Below, one piece after another: positions 1 through 8,412 of a DNA stretch of 64,000 nt. This DNA is from Tausonia pullulans (taxonomy: Eukaryota > Basidiomycota > Tremellomycetes > Cystofilobasidiales > Mrakiaceae), in NCBI GenBank assembly GCA_951802195.1, contig OX637621.1, positions 372,001 through 436,000 of the forward strand. Reading direction: 5' to 3'. The notes beneath the pieces were generated by a model that was given only the letters and a program-made list of their open reading frames with translations, had not been told where the DNA came from and did no database searches. The stretch's first letter is position 1. Each line of letters opens with the position of its first letter. The translations under genes were made by a program, and so were the position numbers.

Positions 1-2316
1 CTTCAGCTTGCCGATGACATCTCGCCAGCAAGCAGGACCGTTGACCGTGCGACCGCATGGAACGCCGAGGAAGTCGAATGACAGCGTTTGGACGCGCCAT
101 TCGTGGTACATCGTTGGTGCATCCGTCCGGCATGACCCTAGAGGATAAAGGAGTGATTTCTGGTAGTTCAGCTTGCTTGCTGCGGCTTTCTCGTACTCTC
201 GGAGGCAGACCGTCGCCTCATCGACCTCCGACCAGGTCCGACACCGGATACTTAGATCGTCTGCAAAGAGAAGGACCTTCCGCTCGTGTAGGGGGGGCGG
301 ATTGGCCGGTGGGAGGCGATGGCGGAGCATACATGCCAGCGGCTCCAGGAGGAGGGCGAAGATCGTCGGTGCTGCGGGATCGCCCTGTCGGACACCGGAC
401 CGGATATGGATGGCTTGACCCATCCATCCGTTGATCATGAGCCGAGCAGTCTGGGAGGTCATCGTTGAGGTGATCCACGCGGCGGCGCGCGGACCGAACC
501 CCATGTGGCGGAGGCAGGGGCCAACAAAGTCGTGCGATACTCTGTCGTATGCCTTCTCAAAGTCGACTTGGGCGAGGACGCCAGGTAAAAGGTCTTCGTC
601 GTCAATGGCGAGCTGGAGAGAGGAGATATTGCGACCCGAGTCGCGGCCAGGGAGGAAGCCTGTCTGGTCCCCGTCGATGAGAGTGTCCACGACGGTGAGC
701 AGGCGGCTGTTGATGGCAAGGGAGAAGATGCGAGCGTCAACGTTGATGAGCGAGATCGGACGATAGTTGGCAATCTGATCGCGATCTCCCTTCTTCTTGA
801 AGATGAGATGGATATGGGCCTCGCGCTGTGAGGCGGATCGGAGGCCTGTCTCCGGGACGAGGTTCAGCAGACTGAGGAGGATCGGGCCGACGGCAGCCCA
901 AGTGGCCTGGTAGAATTCGACGGGGATCCCGTCGCTTCCTGGTGTCTTGTTACGGTTCGATCGGAACGTAGCCCGTCTGAGCTCGTCCAGTTCGAAGGGT
1001 TTCTCGAGGGTCCGACTCTGGGCGTTGTCGAGTGTGTTGGTGACATATCGGAGGACGTTGGCGTGCTCGGAAGCTGGCGTCGTCTTGGTCTCATAGAGAG
1101 TTGTGTAGAAGGCGTGTGCTGTAGCTAGAATGTTCTCGTTGTTTGCGATGGCTGCGGCCGCTGGGTTGTCGAGTGGCCGCAGGGCTGCGATAGTGTCGGC
1201 CTGGCGGACGATCTTGAGTCGCTGCTTGACGGCATACTCGCTTGTGTTGGCTGGTTCGAGGTGGGCTCGAAGAGCGTGGCCATGGAGGATCGACCTGTGT
1301 GGATCCCCGCCTGACACTCTGCTCATTCGGGCGAGGTGTCTTGAGATGTCTGACGCGTGATCCGCTATCTGAAGCTTGGTCTCGTCCCAGGCCTCGAAGG
1401 GGTCCCTGATCTCGGTGAGCGCATCGTGGTACCACTCGGGGATATGGAATAGGAAGTACTCAACAAAACCGGTAATCTTCAGAAGGTGTGTTCCGATCTT
1501 GTATGATCCGGGACCGTGCTCTATTGCACCGGGGAAGGTGAGGCTGAGTGCGATCGGCTTGTGGCTAGAGTACAGGTGGCCGGTCGGACGTGGTAGGAAG
1601 CGCTGTCGCACGGCTCGGCTAGCGAGTAGAGGCGACAGGTAGAAGCGATCAATGCGGCGATCTGCTCGCGTGATGCCAGTATAGTTGGTGTATTCGCGCT
1701 GAAGCGGGTATAGGGATCGGTATGGGTCAGAGAGGGCAAAGTCCCGGGCCAGCCGGCACATTTCCTCCTTTCCCGCATTCTGGGTAAACTGGCTCATCCC
1801 GTCGAGGTAGCTGTCTTCCACACAGTTCCAATCCCCGCCCAGAAGGAGAGGAATGTCAGAGTGGGCAGGTATCTTGCGAGATAGAGTAGAGAGGAACTCC
1901 TTTGTCGAACGGCCGTTCGATTGGCTGTCTCGGCAGGGGACGTAGACTGCAGCCACCCTGACGGCTTCACCGGCGATGACGAACACGGCATCCGTCAGGT
2001 TGGTTCGTAAGATGGGAGAGGAGCGGGAGATGGATCTGATCCTAGTCGGAGGGGTATTGGGAGGGAGGAATCGAGAGGCATGCCGCCAGAGGATGGCAGT
2101 CTGGCAACCGACCGTAAAGATCGAGCCGAAGCCCATATCTTCACACTCAGCTGTCCAGGTCGCCACTTGATCTGGTGTCGTGCATGCCACTTCTGAGAGA
2201 AGGTATATGTCAGCCTTGGATCGTGAATAGAGAGAGAGGAGGAGACTGCGGGCGCGATCTCGCGTGAACACCCTCTGGATGTTCGCCGCGACGATTTGTA
2301 CATCGTTGTACACCAT
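1..2316 (-). CDS. LINE ORF2, partial (copy A)
   Basis: N-terminal 772 residues of the ORF2 polyprotein; the rest runs off the left edge. It contains the whole APE-type endonuclease and the reverse transcriptase palm with its FADD box. It is identical to the complete copies over this length. The start ATG shares its A with the ORF1 stop TAA (TAATG on the minus strand). Confidence 0.95.
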   Translation of the reverse strand, partial: MVYNDVQIVAANIQRVFTRDRARSLLLSLYSRSKADIYLLSEVACTTPDQVATWTAECEDMGFGSIFTVGCQTAILWRHASRFLPPNTPPTRIRSISRSSPILRTNLTDAVFVIAGEAVRVAAVYVPCRDSQSNGRSTKEFLSTLSRKIPAHSDIPLLLGGDWNCVEDSYLDGMSQFTQNAGKEEMCRLARDFALSDPYRSLYPLQREYTNYTGITRADRRIDRFYLSPLLASRAVRQRFLPRPTGHLYSSHKPIALSLTFPGAIEHGPGSYKIGTHLLKITGFVEYFLFHIPEWYHDALTEIRDPFEAWDETKLQIADHASDISRHLARMSRVSGGDPHRSILHGHALRAHLEPANTSEYAVKQRLKIVRQADTIAALRPLDNPAAAAIANNENILATAHAFYTTLYETKTTPASEHANVLRYVTNTLDNAQSRTLEKPFELDELRRATFRSNRNKTPGSDGIPVEFYQATWAAVGPILLSLLNLVPETGLRSASQREAHIHLIFKKKGDRDQIANYRPISLINVDARIFSLAINSRLLTVVDTLIDGDQTGFLPGRDSGRNISSLQLAIDDEDLLPGVLAQVDFEKAYDRVSHDFVGPCLRHMGFGPRAAAWITSTMTSQTARLMINGWMGQAIHIRSGVRQGDPAAPTIFALLLEPLACMLRHRLPPANPPPLHERKVLLFADDLSIRCRTWSEVDEATVCLREYEKAAASKLNYQKSLLYPLGSCRTDAPTMYHEWRVQTLSFDFLGVPCGRTVNGPACWRDVIGKLK

Positions 2317-3872
2317 TATTCTTCCATGTCCTCGGCTTCAGCCAAGGTCACGAGGGTGCGCTCGATGGATGCCTGGGAGGACGGCGTGGAGGGGATGAGA
2401 GAAGGAGTGGAGGGTGGGTTCAGGGGGAGCGAAGATGGCGGGGATGGGGATGGGGGTGGGGGGGACGATGGTGACAGGGGAGGTGGAGTGGGGGGTGGAT
2501 GCTCGTCTTCGATCTGCATCCCGTCTTCTGTCCTCGCCAGACCCCCCTCGTTGTCATCCTCTAGGGCGCTCAGGGCGAGAACGGGTTGCGAGCCCGCATT
2601 GCGCGGTGCTTGCTCTGAGTGGGAGTGGGAGGGGCTGGCGTGGGCAGGGGGTGTGGTCACCTCCGTCATGGCTTCAGTCGGCCTGTTCAGTGACCTCCTC
2701 TTGGATTTTTGTACGAGCTGGTATCCATCCAGGTCTGGTCCCGGTTCGACAGGCCGTTGGGGGGGTCCTTCGGTTGGTGCTCGTGCACTCGCTGGAAGAT
2801 TTGCCTTTGGACGACCTGGGCATCGGGCCGATGGGTGAGCGTGCGATCCGCATCCGCCACACTCTGGAGCGGTAGGACACTTGGCACGAGCGTGCTCAAA
2901 TGAGTGGCAGTAATAGCAGTATGAGGAGGCTGGTCGAGCTGGAGAGTTCGTCCCAGTGCCAGGTTGGACAGGTTTGAAGATGACATGTTGGTTGACCCAG
3001 CCGGGTAGCTGTTGAGGGAATGCATTCGCCCTTGGCATCGTCTTGGAGCCAGAAAGGTCGAGCAGGACTCTAACCCGGCCAGTTGGGACGCCGGGTAGGC
3101 GGGCGTAATACTGACGCTGGAATATGATGACTCTGTCTCCAGAAGCTTCTACTTGTTTGCGAAAAGCTTCCTCCACTCCGTCTTCGTCTTCGAAGTTCAC
3201 CAGCAGACCTTCTTGCAGGAGCTTGTTTTGGGAATTGTAGCACGCGTGGATCTGGGGTTTGACGCCTCTCACATTCAGCGGGAGGGCCTGTAGTTGAGTC
3301 AAGATGTCTTGAGCATTTCCTCGGGAGTTGACTATAAGGAGCATTCTGTCTTTTGGGTCCTTGACAGGACGGATCATGAAAGACAGTCGTTCGTCGCACT
3401 TTGAGATTGCGAGAGAGATCTCGAAAGGAGTGGTATCTCGAGGGACTGAGATGGCTAGACAGTTCCCGCGGTCGGTAGCCAAGGCTGGGGCGATTGGGGT
3501 ATTATCCTGCGGGGGTTGTTGATCGGTTCCGAAGACGAAGGTGAACCCGGGCTGGGTGCTAGACGAGTCACGTTGCCTCGCAGCTGAGTTTGTAGAATGA
3601 GCCTGTTTTGCGGCGTGCGCATATGAGCGGCCGATGGCGTTCGGCTGGGATTTCGCGGCGGCGCGAGCGCGAGTGCCAGCGGGGGTCGCCGGCGGGGGCG
3701 ACGCGGCGCCGGGGACGAAGAGAGATTGTTGAGAGAGAGTCTCGCCTGTGGAGCGAGACGGCCACCGGGATGGTGTTTTTTTTTTTGTATTTAAGTCATG
3801 AGTTATACGTGGAGAACGAGGTAACCCTATGAGAGATAGCGAGTTGTAGCTAGATAGAGGGAGAGCGGACAT
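2316..3872 (-). CDS. LINE ORF1, zinc-knuckle RNA-binding protein (copy A)
   Basis: 518-residue ORF1 protein, expected to coat LINE RNA in the ribonucleoprotein. Layout: residues 1-32 are encoded by a captured LINE 3' end (the A-tail gives the run of Lys near 30-32); a Ser/Ala/Pro-rich stretch to about 130; a folded region about 135-300 that could be RRM-like but which I cannot assign; two CCHC knuckles of the C-x2-C-x4-H-x4-C type (C319-C322-H327-C332 and C338-C341-H346-C351); then an acidic and Pro-rich C terminus. The stop overlaps the ORF2 start as TAATG. The ATG at 3872 is the first in-frame Met after a stop in the internal copies. Confidence 0.93.
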   Translation of the reverse strand: MSALPLSSYNSLSLIGLPRSPRITHDLNTKKKTPSRWPSRSTGETLSQQSLFVPGAASPPPATPAGTRARAAAKSQPNAIGRSYAHAAKQAHSTNSAARQRDSSSTQPGFTFVFGTDQQPPQDNTPIAPALATDRGNCLAISVPRDTTPFEISLAISKCDERLSFMIRPVKDPKDRMLLIVNSRGNAQDILTQLQALPLNVRGVKPQIHACYNSQNKLLQEGLLVNFEDEDGVEEAFRKQVEASGDRVIIFQRQYYARLPGVPTGRVRVLLDLSGSKTMPRANAFPQQLPGWVNQHVIFKPVQPGTGTNSPARPASSYCYYCHSFEHARAKCPTAPECGGCGSHAHPSARCPGRPKANLPASARAPTEGPPQRPVEPGPDLDGYQLVQKSKRRSLNRPTEAMTEVTTPPAHASPSHSHSEQAPRNAGSQPVLALSALEDDNEGGLARTEDGMQIEDEHPPPTPPPLSPSSPPPPSPSPPSSLPLNPPSTPSLIPSTPSSQASIERTLVTLAEAEDMEE

Positions 3873-4007
3873 GACCGAGCGCGAGATCGTCGGGCGAGGC
3901 GCCGTGGGAAGAGGGTTGGCCGAACCACTGGGGATGGTTGGCCGGACGGCGTGATGGGCGCCGTGAGGGGGGGGTTGGTCGAACCACCGGGATGGTGTTT
4001 TTTTTTT
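3776..4007 (-). repeat. Duplicated LINE 3'-end fragments inside the leader and ORF1 start
   Basis: Two near-identical direct repeats of about 222 bases start with T11 (3776-3786) and T10 (3998-4007) and continue with a sequence about 85-90 percent like the last 90 bases of the element's own 3' UTR (4514-4600). They look like short 5'-truncated insertions into the leader monomers, later fixed in the element. The left one supplies the ORF1 start codon and first 32 codons. The arrangement is the same in copies B, C and D; copy E keeps only the T11 one. Confidence 0.8.
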
Positions 4008-4148
4008 GTATTTAAGTCATGAGCTATACGTGGAGAACGAGGTAACCCTATGAGAGATAGCGAGTTGTAGCTAGATAGAGGGAGAGCGGACATGACCCAG
4101 CGCGAGAACGTCGGGCGAGGCGCCGTGGGAAGAGGGTTGGCCGAACCA

Positions 4149-4504
4149 CTGGGGATGGTTGGCCGGACGGCGTGATGGGCGCCGTGAGAGGGGGGGTCGA
4201 ACCACCGGGATGGTGGTTGGCCGGAAGAGGGTTGGTCGAACCACCGGGGATGGTTGGCCGGACGGCGTGATGGGCGCCGTGAGAGGGGGGGTCGAACCAC
4301 CGGGATGGTGGTTGGCCGGAAGAGGGTTGGTCGAACCACCGGGGATGGTTGGCCGGACGGCGTGATGGGCGCCGTGAGAGGGGGGGTCGAACCACCGGGA
4401 TGGTGGTTGGCCGGAAGAGGGTTGGTCGAACCACCGGGGATGGTTGGCCGGACGGCGTGATGGGCGCCGTGAGAGGGGGGGTCGAACCACCGGGATGGTG
4501 GTTG
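4149..4504 (-). repeat. LINE 5' leader: four 95-base monomers (copy A)
   Basis: Tandem 95-base monomers precede the leader segment that carries the ORF1 start. Each monomer on the minus strand has two GGTTCGACC boxes, one of which extends to GGTTCGACCCC and fits the Pol III B-box consensus GWTCRANNC. Monomeric 5' UTRs are known as promoters in mouse L1; a promoter role here is inferred. Confidence 0.85.
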
Positions 4505-4737
4505 TTTTTTTTTGTATTTAAGTCATGAGTTATACGTAGAGAACGAGGTAACCCTATGAGAGATGGTGATTCGTAGCTAGATAGAAGGAAAGCGAAAATG
4601 AAAGTAGGGATGGAAGGAAAACAAAAGATGGGTTATGGACATAGGCCCATTAGAAAAGGTAAGATATTAAGATGACCAGATACACCAAGCATTGGCGATG
4701 TACCACCAGCCATACTTCCCCACCCCTGACCTGCTTT

Positions 4738-7700
4738 TCACCCGGGATCGATGGCGGCACCGACAGCAGGACCAGCCATCTGGCCACTGCCAGCCATCCA
4801 CCTCGTACTCGCCTGCCAGTGTGTCTGGCGGATTGTGGATGCGATCTTGCGGATCTCCTCGTCCGTGACAGGGTCGAGGGCTGCGATCTTGCTGTACCTC
4901 CGCCTCCGGACGGATCGCCATGTCCGGGCAACAAAGATGCAGTGGAAGAGGAAGACCCCCCTCGGCGGCGACGGTGTCGGGCAGACAAGCGTCTGGAGGG
5001 AGGGAGGATGGGAGGGGAGTGAAGGAGAGGCATGCGCTGCCGCAGCCGACCAGATAGCGCCCACGACGGGACACGGCTCGTCGAAGAGGTGGAAGAAGGA
5101 CTCAACGGGGGCCGTCAGGCACAGCGCACATCGCTTGGACCTGTTGTGCGGTGTAGCGGTGCCGTCGGCGAGGAATGCCGCAGCAGTATGCTTTCCTGGG
5201 TGGAGACTGTACAGCGAGAAGCGGTGGGCCAAGTCGACGTCTTCGGGCGACGCTCGGGACACGGCCTTGAGCAAGCACCACTGCCGCTTCCAATCGATCT
5301 TGGTAAGCGCCGGAAAGTGGTCTTGCCACCCCTTTGGGATGATGAGGCCGCGGTTGGCTAGAGTACGACTGTGTGCGCCGTGGGGCTCACGAGGGACGTT
5401 CAGCCGGCCCAGGTTTGTGTGGCCAGGGTGGAGACCCAGCCGCAACTGGCTATCTGTACCGAACGTAGACATCCAGTGGACAGCGTTCCTCCAGCGGTCT
5501 TGATTCCAGTAACTCATGTCAAAGCTGACTTCTTCGAACCATGCCCGGAGGTAAGCCTGGCATCGCGCAGGGAGAGCTCCTTGGAGCTTTGTGATGGCAT
5601 TCCACCAGACGGCTGGGAAGAACCATTGACCTTCCACTGGGGAAAGGAATACGCCTAGCCAGCTGAAATTGGCGGGCCGGGGTCCTCTGATGAACTCTCC
5701 ATCCCTGAAGATGGTGCGAGTCAGCATTCTATAAGCCCCTGGGTCGAGGCTCATGGTATGGATGATCCGCTTGCGAATACGGATCGATGCGGGAAGCTCC
5801 GGTCGGAAGAGCACATCGCCAGCCCACTGGGCGCGCACTTTGATGAGCCGGAAGCGGAGTGGCGTGAAGCCGAAGCCGCCGAGGTCTCGAGGGGTTTCCA
5901 GACGCTCCCTGCTGACGTCGTGGTGTTTCGATCGGTAGAGGGACTTGTAGGCCGTTGCCTCGAGGTCTTCCAGGATATCGTCTGGGCACGGTAGAAAGCG
6001 GTCCAGGTAGATGATCTTCGAGTAGATGTACTGGTTGATGACGTTGCATCGCGCAAGGAGAGGGAGGTCGTGCAGCGGGATGCGAGCAAGACGAGCCTTC
6101 AGCTTGCCGATGACATCTCGCCAGCAAGCAGGACCGTTGACCGTGCGACCGCATGGAACGCCGAGGAAGTCGAATGACAGCGTTTGGACGCGCCATTCGT
6201 GGTACATCGTTGGTGCATCCGTCCGGCATGACCCTAGAGGATAAAGGAGTGATTTCTGGTAGTTCAGCTTGCTTGCTGCGGCTTTCTCGTACTCTCGGAG
6301 GCAGACCGTCGCCTCATCGACCTCCGACCAGGTCCGACACCGGATACTTAGATCGTCTGCAAAGAGAAGGACCTTCCGCTCGTGTAGGGGGGGCGGATTG
6401 GCCGGTGGGAGGCGATGGCGGAGCATACATGCCAGCGGCTCCAGGAGGAGGGCGAAGATCGTCGGTGCTGCGGGATCGCCCTGTCGGACACCGGACCGGA
6501 TATGGATGGCTTGACCCATCCATCCGTTGATCATGAGCCGAGCAGTCTGGGAGGTCATCGTTGAGGTGATCCACGCGGCGGCGCGCGGACCGAACCCCAT
6601 GTGGCGGAGGCAGGGGCCAACAAAGTCGTGCGATACTCTGTCGTATGCCTTCTCAAAGTCGACTTGGGCGAGGACGCCAGGTAAAAGGTCTTCGTCGTCA
6701 ATGGCGAGCTGGAGAGAGGAGATATTGCGACCCGAGTCGCGGCCAGGGAGGAAGCCTGTCTGGTCCCCGTCGATGAGAGTGTCCACGACGGTGAGCAGGC
6801 GGCTGTTGATGGCAAGGGAGAAGATGCGAGCGTCAACGTTGATGAGCGAGATCGGACGATAGTTGGCAATCTGATCGCGATCTCCCTTCTTCTTGAAGAT
6901 GAGATGGATATGGGCCTCGCGCTGTGAGGCGGATCGGAGGCCTGTCTCCGGGACGAGGTTCAGCAGACTGAGGAGGATCGGGCCGACGGCAGCCCAAGTG
7001 GCCTGGTAGAATTCGACGGGGATCCCGTCGCTTCCTGGTGTCTTGTTACGGTTCGATCGGAACGTAGCCCGTCTGAGCTCGTCCAGTTCGAAGGGTTTCT
7101 CGAGGGTCCGACTCTGGGCGTTGTCGAGTGTGTTGGTGACATATCGGAGGACGTTGGCGTGCTCGGAAGCTGGCGTCGTCTTGGTCTCATAGAGAGTTGT
7201 GTAGAAGGCGTGTGCTGTAGCTAGAATGTTCTCGTTGTTTGCGATGGCTGCGGCCGCTGGGTTGTCGAGTGGCCGCAGGGCTGCGATAGTGTCGGCCTGG
7301 CGGACGATCTTGAGTCGCTGCTTGACGGCATACTCGCTTGTGTTGGCTGGTTCGAGGTGGGCTCGAAGAGCGTGGCCATGGAGGATCGACCTGTGTGGAT
7401 CCCCGCCTGACACTCTGCTCATTCGGGCGAGGTGTCTTGAGATGTCTGACGCGTGATCCGCTATCTGAAGCTTGGTCTCGTCCCAGGCCTCGAAGGGGTC
7501 CCTGATCTCGGTGAGCGCATCGTGGTACCACTCGGGGATATGGAATAGGAAGTACTCAACAAAACCGGTAATCTTCAGAAGGTGTGTTCCGATCTTGTAT
7601 GATCCGGGACCGTGCTCTATTGCACCGGGGAAGGTGAGGCTGAGTGCGATCGGCTTGTGGCTAGAGTACAGGTGGCCGGTCGGACGTGGTAGGAAGCGCT

Positions 7701-8412
7701 GTCGCACGGCTCGGCTAGCGAGTAGAGGCGACAGGTAGAAGCGATCAATGCGGCGATCTGCTCGCGTGATGCCAGTATAGTTGGTGTATTCGCGCTGAAG
7801 CGGGTATAGGGATCGGTATGGGTCAGAGAGGGCAAAGTCCCGGGCCAGCCGGCACATTTCCTCCTTTCCCGCATTCTGGGTAAACTGGCTCATCCCGTCG
7901 AGGTAGCTGTCTTCCACACAGTTCCAATCCCCGCCCAGAAGGAGAGGAATGTCAGAGTGGGCAGGTATCTTGCGAGATAGAGTAGAGAGGAACTCCTTTG
8001 TCGAACGGCCGTTCGATTGGCTGTCTCGGCAGGGGACGTAGACTGCAGCCACCCTGACGGCTTCACCGGCGATGACGAACACGGCATCCGTCAGGTTGGT
8101 TCGTAAGATGGGAGAGGAGCGGGAGATGGATCTGATCCTAGTCGGAGGGGTATTGGGAGGGAGGAATCGAGAGGCATGCCGCCAGAGGATGGCAGTCTGG
8201 CAACCGACCGTAAAGATCGAGCCGAAGCCCATATCTTCACACTCAGCTGTCCAGGTCGCCACTTGATCTGGTGTCGTGCATGCCACTTCTGAGAGAAGGT
8301 ATATGTCAGCCTTGGATCGTGAATAGAGAGAGAGGAGGAGACTGCGGGCGCGATCTCGCGTGAACACCCTCTGGATGTTCGCCGCGACGATTTGTACATC
8401 GTTGTACACCAT
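4738..8412 (-). CDS. LINE ORF2: APE endonuclease - reverse transcriptase - CCHC (copy B)
   Basis: 1224 residues. The protein nicks target DNA and primes cDNA synthesis on it (target-primed reverse transcription). Endonuclease, residues 1-260: N12, E42, GGDWN at 160-164, RID at 221-223 and a final SSHKP at 250-254, where most relatives have SDH. Reverse transcriptase, about 450-830: KTPGSDGIP (457-465), YRPISL (518-523), catalytic VDFEKAYD (D585), GVRQGDP (641-647) and FADD (684-687, D686/D687). C-terminal zinc motif C1095-x2-C1098-x9-H1108-x5-C1114, as in many LINE ORF2 proteins. No RNase H seen. The start ATG lies in TAATG at the ORF1 stop, so expression probably depends on stop-restart translation. 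Confidence 0.96.
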   Translation of the reverse strand: MVYNDVQIVAANIQRVFTRDRARSLLLSLYSRSKADIYLLSEVACTTPDQVATWTAECEDMGFGSIFTVGCQTAILWRHASRFLPPNTPPTRIRSISRSSPILRTNLTDAVFVIAGEAVRVAAVYVPCRDSQSNGRSTKEFLSTLSRKIPAHSDIPLLLGGDWNCVEDSYLDGMSQFTQNAGKEEMCRLARDFALSDPYRSLYPLQREYTNYTGITRADRRIDRFYLSPLLASRAVRQRFLPRPTGHLYSSHKPIALSLTFPGAIEHGPGSYKIGTHLLKITGFVEYFLFHIPEWYHDALTEIRDPFEAWDETKLQIADHASDISRHLARMSRVSGGDPHRSILHGHALRAHLEPANTSEYAVKQRLKIVRQADTIAALRPLDNPAAAAIANNENILATAHAFYTTLYETKTTPASEHANVLRYVTNTLDNAQSRTLEKPFELDELRRATFRSNRNKTPGSDGIPVEFYQATWAAVGPILLSLLNLVPETGLRSASQREAHIHLIFKKKGDRDQIANYRPISLINVDARIFSLAINSRLLTVVDTLIDGDQTGFLPGRDSGRNISSLQLAIDDEDLLPGVLAQVDFEKAYDRVSHDFVGPCLRHMGFGPRAAAWITSTMTSQTARLMINGWMGQAIHIRSGVRQGDPAAPTIFALLLEPLACMLRHRLPPANPPPLHERKVLLFADDLSIRCRTWSEVDEATVCLREYEKAAASKLNYQKSLLYPLGSCRTDAPTMYHEWRVQTLSFDFLGVPCGRTVNGPACWRDVIGKLKARLARIPLHDLPLLARCNVINQYIYSKIIYLDRFLPCPDDILEDLEATAYKSLYRSKHHDVSRERLETPRDLGGFGFTPLRFRLIKVRAQWAGDVLFRPELPASIRIRKRIIHTMSLDPGAYRMLTRTIFRDGEFIRGPRPANFSWLGVFLSPVEGQWFFPAVWWNAITKLQGALPARCQAYLRAWFEEVSFDMSYWNQDRWRNAVHWMSTFGTDSQLRLGLHPGHTNLGRLNVPREPHGAHSRTLANRGLIIPKGWQDHFPALTKIDWKRQWCLLKAVSRASPEDVDLAHRFSLYSLHPGKHTAAAFLADGTATPHNRSKRCALCLTAPVESFFHLFDEPCPVVGAIWSAAAAHASPSLPSHPPSLQTLVCPTPSPPRGVFLFHCIFVARTWRSVRRRRYSKIAALDPVTDEEIRKIASTIRQTHWQASTRWMAGSGQMAGPAVGAAIDPG

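Larger units (their letters stand above)
1..4504 (-). mobile_element. LINE copy A (3' part beyond left edge)
   Basis: This is the leftmost copy of the LINE array, transcribed leftwards. The window holds its 5' leader (3873-4504), all of ORF1 and the first 772 codons of ORF2; the 3' end lies outside. Shared sequence matches copies B-E base for base wherever I compared it (offset 6096 to copy B). Its leader has four 95-base monomers, as in copy D, against six in copies B and C. Its 5' end abuts the 9-T (A-tail) of copy B at 4505-4513. Confidence 0.95.

Noticed and set aside
4149-4504. CRISPR-like array of 95-base repeats
   Set aside because: The repeats are directly tandem with no variable spacers, have no cas genes, lie in a eukaryotic LINE leader and recur in each copy.
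4540-4560. Telomere-like TAGGGTTA in the LINE 3' end, suggesting a telomere-targeted element
   Set aside because: Only a single 8-base match per site, not a TTAGGG tract. It recurs only because the 3' end is duplicated. The array could still be subtelomeric, but this string is not evidence for it.
4751-5503. 250-codon plus-strand frame opposite ORF2, repeated in each copy
   Set aside because: Antisense shadow of ORF2 in GC-rich DNA; no motif, and its repetition only reflects copy identity.
4738-5800. RNase H domain in the ORF2 C terminus (Tad/I-type)
   Set aside because: No D-E-D-D pattern after the reverse transcriptase; only the CCHC motif at residues 1095-1114 is seen.
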